Shown here piece by piece: positions 31,701 to 40,376 of a stretch of DNA of 64,000 bases. The position numbers were made by a program, and so were the translations under genes. The stretch spans positions 705,501-769,500 of the forward strand of contig NZ_CP076443.1 of the NCBI RefSeq assembly GCF_018866345.1, in the 5' to 3' direction. The notes under the pieces are model-generated. The model was not told the DNA's origin, searched no databases, and was given only the letters and a program-made list of their open reading frames with translations. Numbering within the stretch: the stretch's first letter is position 1; every line of letters begins with the position of its first letter. Origin of the DNA: Gemella sp. zg-570 (lineage in GTDB: Bacteria > Bacillota > Bacilli > Staphylococcales > Gemellaceae).

Positions 31701-31877
31701 CTATAAATTCATATAATAATTATATACTTTAGTAGGTATTTTTTCAATATTATAAACAGATTTTATTTTTCTAATATTTCTTTTATTTACTTTTTTCTCT
31801 ATTTTTATCTTATTGTTTTGAAAAAATATTCTAATTTTCACTATTATTATAATCATTACTAGCCAATATATAAACAT
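31701..31877 (-). CDS. Possible 58-residue membrane protein before gpmA
   Basis: The ORF starts MFIYWLVMIIIIVKIRIF (one membrane helix) and continues with a Lys/Arg/Asn-rich tail. GGAG lies about 10 bases before its ATG, and its TAG stop is part of the gpmA ribosome binding site, as in coupled genes. Against it: the likely gpmA promoter lies inside it, and AT-rich DNA easily gives hydrophobic frames. I do not recognise a family. Confidence 0.35.
   Translation of the reverse strand: MFIYWLVMIIIIVKIRIFFQNNKIKIEKKVNKRNIRKIKSVYNIEKIPTKVYNYYMNL
31719..31747 (-). promoter_or_regulatory. gpmA promoter
   Basis: Minus strand: TTGAAA (31742-31747), 17-bp spacer, TATAAT (31719-31724), 30 bases before the gpmA start. 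Confidence 0.65.
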
Positions 31878-31932
31878 ATTTACAATCTCCGTTAAGTTTC
31901 TCGTATTTATATTTTGACATACGGTAATCCGT

Positions 31933-31965
31933 AAATCAAGTATAAAAATTAAGAAAACTTGATTT
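31933..31965. promoter_or_regulatory. Inverted repeat, likely operator of the decayed repressor
   Basis: Perfect 9-bp arms AAATCAAGT (31933-31941) and ACTTGATTT (31957-31965), separated by 15 bases. The right arm contains the -35 hexamer TTGATT of the promoter for the repressor remnant, the place expected for autoregulation. A smaller repeat TACGG-TAAT-CCGTA (31920-31933) adjoins it. An alternative reading is a weak hairpin terminator, since T follows the right arm. Confidence 0.45.
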
Positions 31966-31986
31966 TTTAAAAGTTTATTTTATAAT
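31959..31986 (+). promoter_or_regulatory. Promoter of the repressor remnant
   Basis: TTGATT (31959-31964), 16-bp spacer, TATAAT (31981-31986), 11 bases before the first possible start codon. Confidence 0.6.
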
Positions 31987-31997
31987 TTTAAATATAT

Positions 31998-32557
31998 TTG
32001 TATAGAGGTAATATTATTAACAAAGATTTATTTATTAAAATATTAAAATGTGCTATGAAAACATCAAATATTAAACAAGTTGAATTGGTACGTTTAACAA
32101 ATATAACTCTATCATCAATCAGTGATTGGTTAAAAGGAAAATATCTACCCAAACAAGATAAAATAAATAAAATTGCTGACTGTTTAAATGTTGATGCTAT
32201 GTGGCTACTTGGCTACTCTGATGAAAATTTTAATAATAAAACTAATTATTATGAAGTAGCAGATGATGATATCTATAATAATATTTCAAAAATTCCTCTT
32301 ATTGGAACAATATGTTCTGGTGATGGTGTTTATGCAGAAGAAAATTTAGAAGATTATATGTATGTTGACCAAGCAACAAGAGCTGAATTTGTTGCTCTAA
32401 GAGTTAAGGGAGATAGTATGATTGACGCTGGAATTTTTGATGGAGATATTGTATTTATAAAAAACAAGACCATGTAGTTTTACAAGCCTGCAATTCTAAT
32501 TAAGAACCTATTATTACTAGAAATGTAATGATTATAGGAGAATCTGTGGGTATATAG
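31998..32557 (+). pseudogene. Decayed phage-type repressor (HTH-XRE + S24 peptidase)
   Basis: Intact part: a Cro/CI-type helix-turn-helix (KQVELVRLTNITLSSISDWLKG, about 25-46) and an S24/LexA-like domain with LRVKGDSMIDAGIFDGDIVF carrying the catalytic Ser. The frame then stops at 32475. The expected tail continues in another frame from 32471 (HVVLQACNSN, TAA at 32501, then EPIITRNVMIIGESVG to 32555). The segment with the catalytic Lys is missing, so a deletion with frameshift and a further stop have occurred. The first usable start is a TTG at 31998; AGAGGTAATATT before ATT-AAC suggests the original ATG at 32013-32015 became ATT. No other phage genes are nearby. Confidence 0.75.
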
Positions 32558-32580
32558 AAGTTTTTAAAAAATATTTTAAT

Positions 32581-32615
32581 AAAAAAGATTTCAACAATTA
32601 AGTGAAATCTTTTTT
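32581..32615. terminator. Bidirectional terminator between repressor remnant and DUF1146 gene
   Basis: A 13-bp perfect stem (32581-32593 with 32603-32615, AAAAAAGATTTCA) and a 9-nt loop, T-rich on either strand. It serves the convergent genes on both sides. Confidence 0.85.
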
Positions 32616-32821
32616 TATTTAACTAAGTTTGTGGATAAATTATATATTTCAAAAAATGACATATACAATAAATAACCTATTATAATTGATAATAGCATAT
32701 TAATAATAAATATTTCATTACTGCTATTTTTTTTAAATATTTTCTCGTAATTAATTTTTAATAAAATTTTATTAACAGTTAAAATAAAAATAAATAAAAT
32801 AAAAAGTTTTACAATATTCAT
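32615..32821 (-). CDS. DUF1146 (YwzB-like) small membrane protein
   Basis: A 68-residue protein with two membrane helices (about 3-19 and 40-60) joined by a basic stretch KINYEKIFKKNSSNE. This layout and the short motif pattern fit DUF1146/YwzB of Bacilli, whose function is unknown. The ATG at 32821 has AGGTGG 8 bases upstream, across the corA stop; an upstream GTG at 32833 has none. It is the last gene of the spoU-corA-DUF1146 unit. Confidence 0.6.
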   Translation of the reverse strand: MNIVKLFILFIFILTVNKILLKINYEKIFKKNSSNEIFIINMLLSIIIGYLLYMSFFEIYNLSTNLVK

Positions 32822-32833
32822 TCTTGCACCCAC

Positions 32834-33784
32834 CTAAAACATATCGAACCAACCTTTTCTCTTGAAGTACCAAAGCATTCCACCAGCTATAATAAACATT
32901 ATTAGCCAAAGAATGTAATAGCCATATTTTGTATTTAATTCTGGCATATTGGTAAAATTCATTCCATAAACACCCGCTAAGAAGGTTAAGGGAAGAAAAA
33001 TTGTAGATATTACGGTAAGTGTCATCATTATATTATTTGACCTGAATGAGTTGTAAGTCATATAATTTTCCCTAATATCACTTGCTAATTCACGACTTGC
33101 TTCTACTATTTCTGTTTGTTGAACTAGTTCGTCATATATATCATGAAAATATTTTCTATCATTTTCTGTCATTTCTACCCTGCGAGATACTAAGAACCTA
33201 TGTATTAATTCTCTCATTGGTAGCAATCCTCTGCGTAATTTTAACAAATCACTTCTTAAGTCAAACACCTCATTCATTATTTTACTGCCCTTAGTATGAG
33301 CATCGCTCTCTTCCAATTCATCTAACCTATTTTCTATTTTAGATATTAAAGGACTATATCCTTCTACTATTTCTGATATAAGCATGTGCATTATGTGTAA
33401 AGGTGTATAATCTTTTCCCTTAAATAATACTTTAGATGTTACCTTGCTAATGTACCTAATATGTGATAAGTGGAAAGTAACTATATAATTTTTACCGATA
33501 AACATATTTAATGTTTCATATTCAGTATCAATATTTCTTAAAACATGAGATACTAAAAATATTTGTTGTCTTGTAATTTCTATTTTTGGTCTTTCTAAAA
33601 GTGTTAAACAGTCTTCAACCAAAAGTTCATGAAATTTAAAAAATGTTGTTAAAAGGTCAATCTCTTTTTTTGTCGGGGAGTTGAAATCAACCCAATACCA
33701 CGAAATATTTTCATTTCTTACATCTTCTAAAGGAAGGTCTGTAACTAAATTTCCTTGTTTATCTAATGCGACAATTTTTATCAT
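32834..33784 (-). CDS. corA: CorA-family divalent cation transporter
   Basis: Mg2+ (or Co2+/Ni2+) channel, probably a pentamer. The 316 residues have a large cytoplasmic N-terminal alpha/beta funnel and two C-terminal membrane helices (about 257-277 and 290-309), with the selectivity motif GVYGMNF at the end of the first. The C-terminus is the basic FKRKGW expected on the inner side. The ribosome binding site GGAGGTG is strong. It lies 58 bases after the SpoU gene. Confidence 0.95.
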   Translation of the reverse strand: MIKIVALDKQGNLVTDLPLEDVRNENISWYWVDFNSPTKKEIDLLTTFFKFHELLVEDCLTLLERPKIEITRQQIFLVSHVLRNIDTEYETLNMFIGKNYIVTFHLSHIRYISKVTSKVLFKGKDYTPLHIMHMLISEIVEGYSPLISKIENRLDELEESDAHTKGSKIMNEVFDLRSDLLKLRRGLLPMRELIHRFLVSRRVEMTENDRKYFHDIYDELVQQTEIVEASRELASDIRENYMTYNSFRSNNIMMTLTVISTIFLPLTFLAGVYGMNFTNMPELNTKYGYYILWLIMFIIAGGMLWYFKRKGWFDMF

Positions 33785-33842
33785 GATTTCACCTCCAAAT
33801 TAACATAAATTTATAATATCACATAAAAAATTAATAGTAAAA

Positions 33843-34601
33843 TTATTTTATAATATTTTTTATATAGTGCATTATTATTGCAGAAGATACTCCTACATTT
33901 AAACTTTCAGCCTGTCCATCCATTTTTATTTTTATCTTATTCGTAACCTTAGAAAGTATTTCACTAGAAACACCATTTGCTTCGTTACCTAAAATTATGG
34001 CATACTTATCATTTATTTTAGAAATTCCTTCTAAAAATTTACTACTATCATCTAAAGAAGTAGCAAATATATCAAAATCCTTCATTTCTGATAGAAAAGA
34101 TAAGATATCAACATTTTCAAAACAGTCAATGTGAAAATGACTGCCCTGCATACTTCTTATAACTTTTTGTGAGTATAAACTTGTTGTTTCTTTTCCTAAA
34201 ATTACACAATCAAATGAAAAAGCATCTGCCGTTCTAATTATTGTTCCTAAATTACCAGGGTCTTGAATTTTATCAAGAATAACTATATTTTTATATTTTT
34301 TTATATCTAATTCTTTTTCTTCTATCTTACAAACTGCAAAAATCCCCTGATTATTTACAGTTTCTCCTAATTGTTTTCTGATATCATCTTCAATTATAGT
34401 AACTTTAATATTATTGTTAAAATCTATATTTTTAGAAAAATTTTCTGATATAAATACTTCTTCTATACTATTACTTTTAATAGCTTCTTCAACTAAATGT
34501 AATCCCTCAACAAGATATTTTTTGCTTTTTTTTATTTGTTTTATATTTTTCAGTTTCAATATTTCTTTTATTTTTTTATTATTTAATGAAGTAATTTTCA
34601 A
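33843..34601 (-). CDS. SpoU/TrmH-family RNA 2'-O-methyltransferase
   Basis: SPOUT-fold enzyme that methylates ribose in rRNA or tRNA. The 252 residues have an N-terminal substrate-binding domain (about 1-90) and the catalytic knot with LDKIQDPGNLGTIIRTADAF (motif 1), ILGNEANGVS (motif 2) and ESLNVGVSSAI (motif 3). The type is that of YsgA/RlmB, but the target base cannot be read from sequence. The start codon is TTG at 34601 with AGGAGA about 8 bases before it. It is divergent from the rhodanese gene. Confidence 0.9.
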   Translation of the reverse strand: MKITSLNNKKIKEILKLKNIKQIKKSKKYLVEGLHLVEEAIKSNSIEEVFISENFSKNIDFNNNIKVTIIEDDIRKQLGETVNNQGIFAVCKIEEKELDIKKYKNIVILDKIQDPGNLGTIIRTADAFSFDCVILGKETTSLYSQKVIRSMQGSHFHIDCFENVDILSFLSEMKDFDIFATSLDDSSKFLEGISKINDKYAIILGNEANGVSSEILSKVTNKIKIKMDGQAESLNVGVSSAIIMHYIKNIIK

Positions 34602-34626
34602 AATTGTTCTCCTAATATTACTCTTA

Positions 34627-34655
34627 TTGTAAATTTTTTATTAATATGCTATAAT
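34627..34655 (+). promoter_or_regulatory. Rhodanese gene promoter
   Basis: TTGTAA (34627-34632), 17-bp spacer, TATAAT (34650-34655), with TG at the extended -10 position. Confidence 0.7.
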
Positions 34656-34694
34656 TTATCTTATCCATTATATCATATTTTAAAGGAGGATGTT

Positions 34695-35078
34695 ATGCAA
34701 TTTTTAATTAGTTTGCTAATAATTATCTTAATTTTTGCAATAGTTGGTGGCTATAATTATTTAAGAGTTTCTAAAGCAGTAACAAAATTGCCATATATTG
34801 AATTTAAAAAAAATATTAGGAGTGTTCAACTTGTAGATGTGAGGGAAAAAGATGAATTTCAATATGCCCACATTAACGGAGCAAGAAATATTCCCCTGTC
34901 GCAACTTTCTTTCAAATATTCATCATTATTAAAAGATAAACCTATCTATCTATGTGATAAAAATGGAACTGTTGCCCCAAGAGCTGCACTAGCTCTTAAA
35001 AAATATGGATATACAAATATTTATATGTTAAAAAATGGACTTCAAGCATGGGAAGAAAATTTAAAAACAAAAAAATAA
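34695..35078 (+). CDS. Membrane-anchored rhodanese-domain protein
   Basis: A 127-residue protein with an N-terminal membrane helix (about 3-20) and one rhodanese domain. VQLVDVREKDEFQYAHINGARNIPL is typical (about 44-68), and C87 in YLCDKNG is the likely persulfide-carrying Cys. The active loop CDKNGTVAPRAA lacks the usual CxxGxRS form, which may alter activity. The family (YqhL-like) transfers sulfane sulfur. Strong ribosome binding site AAAGGAGG; single gene with its own promoter and terminator. Confidence 0.85.
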   Translation: MQFLISLLIIILIFAIVGGYNYLRVSKAVTKLPYIEFKKNIRSVQLVDVREKDEFQYAHINGARNIPLSQLSFKYSSLLKDKPIYLCDKNGTVAPRAALALKKYGYTNIYMLKNGLQAWEENLKTKK

Positions 35079-35107
35079 AATTAGGGAAGTCCTAGTTTTA
35101 TTTTTTT
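35071..35107 (+). terminator. Terminator of rhodanese gene
   Basis: The stem AAAATAAAATTAGG pairs with CCTAGTTTTATTTT with one G-U pair, followed by a T run. It begins at the stop codon. The next 200 bases up to 35312 are AT-rich with no gene I can support. Confidence 0.75.
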
Positions 35108-35312
35108 ATCTTTAGAGCATGTCGAATAAATAGTTTATGAATCCTAAATTTAATAATTAAAATAAAAAATAATAATTTGTTATATTATTGTAAAAAAATT
35201 AGTGCAGATTTTTATCCAGATTAAATTTTTTGTATTTATTATTTATATAATTAATTTTTTTATAAGGTTTTATATTAAATAAATTTTATGTTAATTTCTT
35301 AATATATAAAAT

Positions 35313-36089
35313 TTATTTTTTTCTTGCGTAAGCTAGGTAGTACATACCAGCTACTAAGACAGTACCTCCTAAAACATTTCCTATCCAAACAAAAACCATA
35401 TTTTTTAAAAATTCTATAAATGTTATATCTGCTCCTGCAAACATAGCTGCTGGGATTACGAACATATTAGCTACAACGTGCTGAAATCCTATTGCAACAA
35501 AAGTCATTACAGGAAACCATGCACCTAAAATTTTACCTGTAACATCTTTAGCACAAAATGAAAGCCATGCTCCCATACTAACTAGCCAGTTACAACCTAT
35601 ACCAGAAATAATCATTTGAATTGATGTTGCTGTGATTTTTGCTTCTGCTGTATGAATAGTTTTTTCTAAAACTACTCCTTCAGTAAGACCAACTATATGA
35701 CCAAAAAAGTAGGCTACAAATAAACTACCAACAATATTAGCTAGAGTAATAATTACATAGTTATTAATTAATTTAGATAAGGGGATTTTTTTAGAAAAAT
35801 AAGCGGCACCGACAGCCATCATATTACTCGTTATTAATTCTCCACCACCAATTAGAATACAGGCTAGACCCACTGGGAAAACAGCTGCTCCTATAAAAGC
35901 ACCAAACCCTCCCCACTCATGAGGGAAAGTTCCAGCTATTCTTATGTAAGCTAGGTAACCTACACTTATAAATGCTCCACCTAAAAAGCCTAATATTATT
36001 TTATATAATAAATCAGCATTTGCTTTAGTTTTACCTTTTTCTGCTGAATATGCATATATTTCATACGGCTCTAAATACAATTTAGACAT
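35313..36089 (-). CDS. Formate/nitrite transporter (FNT) family channel
   Basis: A 258-residue membrane protein with six helices, a homolog of FocA/NirC. The N-terminal amphipathic helix and GGAFISVGYLAYI, LIGGGELITSNM and the central His in GFQHVVANMFVIP match FNT channels, which form pentamers and move formate, nitrite or related anions. It stands alone, without pyruvate formate-lyase or nitrite reductase genes nearby, so the substrate is undecided; formate export is likely in a fermenter. The ribosome binding site is AAGGAG. Confidence 0.92.
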   Translation of the reverse strand: MSKLYLEPYEIYAYSAEKGKTKANADLLYKIILGFLGGAFISVGYLAYIRIAGTFPHEWGGFGAFIGAAVFPVGLACILIGGGELITSNMMAVGAAYFSKKIPLSKLINNYVIITLANIVGSLFVAYFFGHIVGLTEGVVLEKTIHTAEAKITATSIQMIISGIGCNWLVSMGAWLSFCAKDVTGKILGAWFPVMTFVAIGFQHVVANMFVIPAAMFAGADITFIEFLKNMVFVWIGNVLGGTVLVAGMYYLAYARKK

Positions 36090-36125
36090 ACTATATTACT
36101 CCTTATTAAAAATTTATTTACTAAC

Positions 36126-36154
36126 ATTATACAATACAGTAAAAACAATTTCAA
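36126..36154 (-). promoter_or_regulatory. Promoter of FNT channel gene
   Basis: Minus strand: TTGAAA (36149-36154), 17-bp spacer, TATAAT (36126-36131), 37 bases before the start codon. Confidence 0.65.
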
Positions 36155-36237
36155 TATTGTAATGGTACATTTTTATAAGATGAAATTATTAGTTTAGACA
36201 TACGATTAATTTTATAGAATTAAATATTATATTACAA

Positions 36238-36813
36238 TTATATGTTGTTAATTTTACACTTCTCATAGCAATAACAATCAAATAAATGGTCGTTAATAAT
36301 ACCTATGGCTTACAAGTAACTATATATTATGGTTTCTCCAACAAAAGTAAATTCTCTTCTTTTCAAATCTTTACTAATTAGAGATGATAGTTCTGATTTA
36401 CTAGCTACATCAGAAGCTGTTAAGTTAATATTATTTATTTGTTTATAATTAGTAAAAGACCACATATAATTAAAAAATGAACCAAATTCTTTTTGAACTT
36501 TTATAAAGGCTAGGGCGTTTTTTCTTATACTGTATATTTTTAATTTGCTTCTTATTATTTTGTCATTAGTAAGTTGTTTTTCTAAGTAGCCATCTTCATA
36601 TTTTGCACAAATATTATAATTAAAATTATCAAATGCCTTTCTTAATTCTTCCCTCTTTTTTAATACAATATTCCAACTCAACCCTGCTTGCATTCCTTCT
36701 AATATTAGTAATTCAAATAACATTCTATCATCATTTACTACTCTTCCCCACTCTTTGTCGTGATATTTAATATCTATATCTGTTTTAGCCCAAGTACATC
36801 TTTTTTTATTCAT
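36238..36813 (-). pseudogene. tag: 3-methyladenine DNA glycosylase I with premature stop
   Basis: Tag excises 3-methyladenine from alkylated DNA. The first 167 codons are intact: RCTWAKTD with the first zinc Cys, YHDKEWGR with the zinc His, LFELLILEGMQAGLSW and the C-terminal FVGETIIYSYL. A TAA at 36310-36312 then replaces what is normally Gln. In the same frame the missing tail continues (AIGIINDHLFDCYCYEKCK) to a TAA at 36238-36240, and holds the other two zinc ligands of the family (H and C in NDHxxxC). The product would therefore lack the zinc site. The full frame of 190 codons agrees with the family length of about 187. It overlaps mfd by 8 bases. A sequencing error at one base is the alternative. 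Confidence 0.8.
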
Positions 36814-39800
36814 GATTATTTCCTTTCGATAAGCTAGGTGAAATATCTTTTAATAATTTAATTATTTTTTTTACTAATAAATCATTATGTAATTTATTTT
36901 CTATATTTATAATTAATGTATTTTTTACAATAATTTTAGCTTCTGGATATTTTTGCATTAATTCAAAAAATTTCTTTCCATTTAGTTGATTTAAAATTTC
37001 AGGTTTAAAAGTAATTACTACATTATTGGCTACTTCTTTGATACTTTCTATTTTAATAGTTTTAGCTATTATTCTTAGAATACTAATATCAATTAAATTT
37101 TCTACCTCTTTGCCAAATTCAGAAAATCTGTCAATCATTTCGTCTACTATATCATAAATAAGATTTTCAGTATCTGCATTAATTAAAGATTTATAAAAAC
37201 ATAATTTATCCGCGTCATTATTTATGTATTCTTTAGGAAGATAGGCATCAATATTTAATTTTATTTCTAATTGTTCTTCTGGAATATCAAATAATTCATT
37301 ATTTTTATGTAATTTTTTCTCTTTTAAAATATTTTGGTAATATTCTATTTCTTTAGTACTATCTTCTTCTAAAATCGGTTCTAAAATTTCTTTTTTATTA
37401 ATTATTTCTTTTTCTAACATTTGTGAATACAAGGTATACCCCACAGAATCTATAAATCCATGTTGCTTACCACCCAAAACATTGCCAGCACCTCTTATGG
37501 ATAAATCTTGCATGGCTATCTTAAAGCCACTTCCCAAAGATGTGAAATTTTTTATTGCAGCTAATCTTTTTTCGGAATTTTCCGTTAATGATTTAAAGGC
37601 TTTATACATAAAATAAGCATAGGATTCCCTGCTACTTCTACCTACTCGTCCTCTTATCTGATATAGTTGACTAAGTCCAAACCTGTCAGCATCTTCTATT
37701 ATTAAAGTATTCACATTAGAAATATCTATACCAGTTTCTATAATAGTCGTTGTTATGAGCATATCATATTCTTTGTTTATAATATCTGTAATAACATATT
37801 CTAGTTCTTGTTTGGTCATTCTACCATGTGCATAAGCTATATTTACTTCTGGCAGTAATTTTTTTAGTTCAAAATATTTATTTTCAATATCTTCAACTCT
37901 GTTATAAACATAGAATATTTGTCCACCTCTTTCAACTTCATTAAGTACGGCTTCTCTAATTATTTTAGGATTTTCACTCATCACAAAAGTTTGAATTGGT
38001 TGCCTATTTAAAGGTGGAGTTTTTATTATTGAAATATCTCTTATACCTACCAAACTCATGTGTAAAGTTCTAGGTATTGGTGTGGCACTAAGCGTTAAAA
38101 CGTCTATTGTGTTTTTTATGTGTTTTATTTTTTCTTTATGCTTAACTCCAAAACGTTGTTCTTCATCAATTACTAATAATCCTAAATCTTTGTATTTAAA
38201 TTTATCATTTAATAATTTATGAGTTCCAATTATGATATCAACATTGCCAGATAATAATTTTTTAGAAATTTCATTTATTTTATTTTGGCTGGTAAATCTT
38301 GTAACAACTTCAATATTTATAGGAAAATTAGAAAATCTATCAACAAAAGTTTCATAATGCTGATTAGCTAATAGCGTTGTAGGAACTAAAACGGCAACTT
38401 GCTTATTATCCATTATAGCTTTAAAGGCTACACGCATGGCTACTTCTGTTTTACCAAAACCGACATCCCCGCATAGCAATCTATCCATGGGTCTTGATTT
38501 TTCCATATCTTTTTTAATTTCTGCGGTTGCTATTTCTTGGTCATGGGTAGCATTAAACATAAAGTTATTTTCAAATTCTTTTTGCATTAGACCGTCTTGA
38601 CTAAAGGCATAGCCCTTATTAAGTTCCCTAGCAATATATAGTTTTATTAATTCGTCTGATATATCTTCAATTTCTTTTTTTACACGATTTTTAACTTGAT
38701 TCCATTTTTTTGTACCCAATTTATTAAGTAAAGGTTTTTTATCATCAGCAGATGAGGTGTATTTTTGAATATATTTCATGTTTTCTATATCTACATAAAT
38801 TTTATCCCCACCGTCATATACAACTTTTAAATAATCTTTATTAATACCATTGACTTCTATATTTTCAATTCCTTGATATATTCCGATACCATGATGAATA
38901 TGAACTATATAATCACCTATATTTAGTTCTTGGTAATTTCTTATTTTTTCTGAATTTGTGTATTTGAATGATAATCTTTTTTTCTTTTTAACATTTTCTC
39001 TAAATATTTCGGTAGGTGTGATTAATAAAAATTTGTTTTTTTCACTTTCAAAACCTTTTAAGTCATAATTTGTTTTTTCTATATGGATTTTTCCAGCTTT
39101 TATTCCCAAAAATACTTCATCTATCAAGTTATTTTCTATTAATACTTTTTCTATATATTCTTTTTGCTTTTCATTTTTTATTGCTATTACAATTTCATAC
39201 TTATTTTTTAATTTTTCTCTTAGTTCACTTATTAAGTAATCACTATTTGAAAAATATGCTAAGTCTTGAACCGATATATTATAGTATTTATCTATAAAAT
39301 TTTCCCTTGATTTTAATGTGGATAGGTATATTTTATTAGCCTTAGAATTTAAAAATTTATTAAAGCCTTCATAGTCTATAATATTTTGAAAAATATAATT
39401 ATCACTTATTTCAGAAAAATTAACCGTAAAATATTCTTTTAAACTATTAATTTTTTCCTTAATTTTTAAAAAGTTATCATAGATAATTATATTATTGTCT
39501 AAATAATCATATATAGAATAGACTACATCATCATATATATAATTAGAAAAACTTTCTAAACCATCGAATATTGAACTTTCTTTAAATAAATTAATTTTAT
39601 TTTCTAAATAATATTTAATATCTTTAAAATTATCTAAGTCTTCTAATTTTTTGTTATTTAATTCTTTACTCAGAACATCAACTATTTTTTCTTTTTCTTG
39701 CTGGGTTAAGAAAAAATCACTTGTTGGATAAATATTTACAGACTTTATTTCTTTTTCTGATTTTTGAGTTTCTAGGTCAAATTCTTTTATTGTATCCAAA

Positions 39801-40366
39801 TCTTCATCAAAAAAATCTAATCTTATTGGCTTATTTTGAAGCGGACTATAAATATCAATAATACTTCCTCTAACAGAAAAATCTCCAATATTTTCTACAA
39901 TATATGATTTTTTATAGCCCATATTAATTAATAATTTAGGAAAATTACTAAATTCTATATAATTATCTAATGAAATAGACAAATTATTGTTAAAAAATTC
40001 TTTAGGGTTTTTTATAGTTCTAAAAAGAGAAGACGCCGTTAAAATTAATATCATCTTTTTATTATTTTTTAGATTTGCTAGAATATTTAAAGAAATATTT
40101 TCTAAATCATTACTTTTATTTGCAAACCTTTTTAAAATATCTATTTCTGGATATATAAAAACATCTTGAGTAAAATATAATAATTTTTCTTGAAAAGTTT
40201 CTGCTTCTTTTTTTGAGTGCGTTATAAGAACTATACTTTTATTTTCCTGTAAAAATTTTCTATATATTAACAAAATTTTTGTTGATATATTATTTCCATA
40301 ATATTCAATATCCTTGTATAAATTTTCATCTTGAAATTTTGTAATTTCTAATAATCTATTTAACAA
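36806..40366 (-). CDS. mfd: Transcription-repair coupling factor Mfd
   Basis: Removes RNA polymerase stalled at lesions and recruits UvrA. The 1186 residues have a UvrB-like N-terminal region, the RNA polymerase interaction domain (about 475-545, NIGDYIVHIHHGIGIYQG), and a RecG-like translocase with Walker A GDVGFGKTEVAMR near 665 and DEEQRFGVKHKE. The TRCF C-terminal domain starts near 1010. The start codon is TTG at 40366 with AGGAG 8 bases upstream. It follows pth by 10 bases. Confidence 0.97.
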   Translation of the reverse strand: MLNRLLEITKFQDENLYKDIEYYGNNISTKILLIYRKFLQENKSIVLITHSKKEAETFQEKLLYFTQDVFIYPEIDILKRFANKSNDLENISLNILANLKNNKKMILILTASSLFRTIKNPKEFFNNNLSISLDNYIEFSNFPKLLINMGYKKSYIVENIGDFSVRGSIIDIYSPLQNKPIRLDFFDEDLDTIKEFDLETQKSEKEIKSVNIYPTSDFFLTQQEKEKIVDVLSKELNNKKLEDLDNFKDIKYYLENKINLFKESSIFDGLESFSNYIYDDVVYSIYDYLDNNIIIYDNFLKIKEKINSLKEYFTVNFSEISDNYIFQNIIDYEGFNKFLNSKANKIYLSTLKSRENFIDKYYNISVQDLAYFSNSDYLISELREKLKNKYEIVIAIKNEKQKEYIEKVLIENNLIDEVFLGIKAGKIHIEKTNYDLKGFESEKNKFLLITPTEIFRENVKKKKRLSFKYTNSEKIRNYQELNIGDYIVHIHHGIGIYQGIENIEVNGINKDYLKVVYDGGDKIYVDIENMKYIQKYTSSADDKKPLLNKLGTKKWNQVKNRVKKEIEDISDELIKLYIARELNKGYAFSQDGLMQKEFENNFMFNATHDQEIATAEIKKDMEKSRPMDRLLCGDVGFGKTEVAMRVAFKAIMDNKQVAVLVPTTLLANQHYETFVDRFSNFPINIEVVTRFTSQNKINEISKKLLSGNVDIIIGTHKLLNDKFKYKDLGLLVIDEEQRFGVKHKEKIKHIKNTIDVLTLSATPIPRTLHMSLVGIRDISIIKTPPLNRQPIQTFVMSENPKIIREAVLNEVERGGQIFYVYNRVEDIENKYFELKKLLPEVNIAYAHGRMTKQELEYVITDIINKEYDMLITTTIIETGIDISNVNTLIIEDADRFGLSQLYQIRGRVGRSSRESYAYFMYKAFKSLTENSEKRLAAIKNFTSLGSGFKIAMQDLSIRGAGNVLGGKQHGFIDSVGYTLYSQMLEKEIINKKEILEPILEEDSTKEIEYYQNILKEKKLHKNNELFDIPEEQLEIKLNIDAYLPKEYINNDADKLCFYKSLINADTENLIYDIVDEMIDRFSEFGKEVENLIDISILRIIAKTIKIESIKEVANNVVITFKPEILNQLNGKKFFELMQKYPEAKIIVKNTLIINIENKLHNDLLVKKIIKLLKDISPSLSKGNNHE

Positions 40367-40376
40367 AATATTACTC

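Noticed and set aside
35107-35312. A gene or RNA in the AT-rich gap after the rhodanese gene
   Set aside because: All frames are short and full of stops, and I find no stable structure besides the listed terminator.
35277-35318. Inverted repeat at the end of the FNT channel gene as a terminator
   Set aside because: The arms pair over about 13 bases but are pure A/T, and no T run follows on the minus strand, so it is too weak to list.
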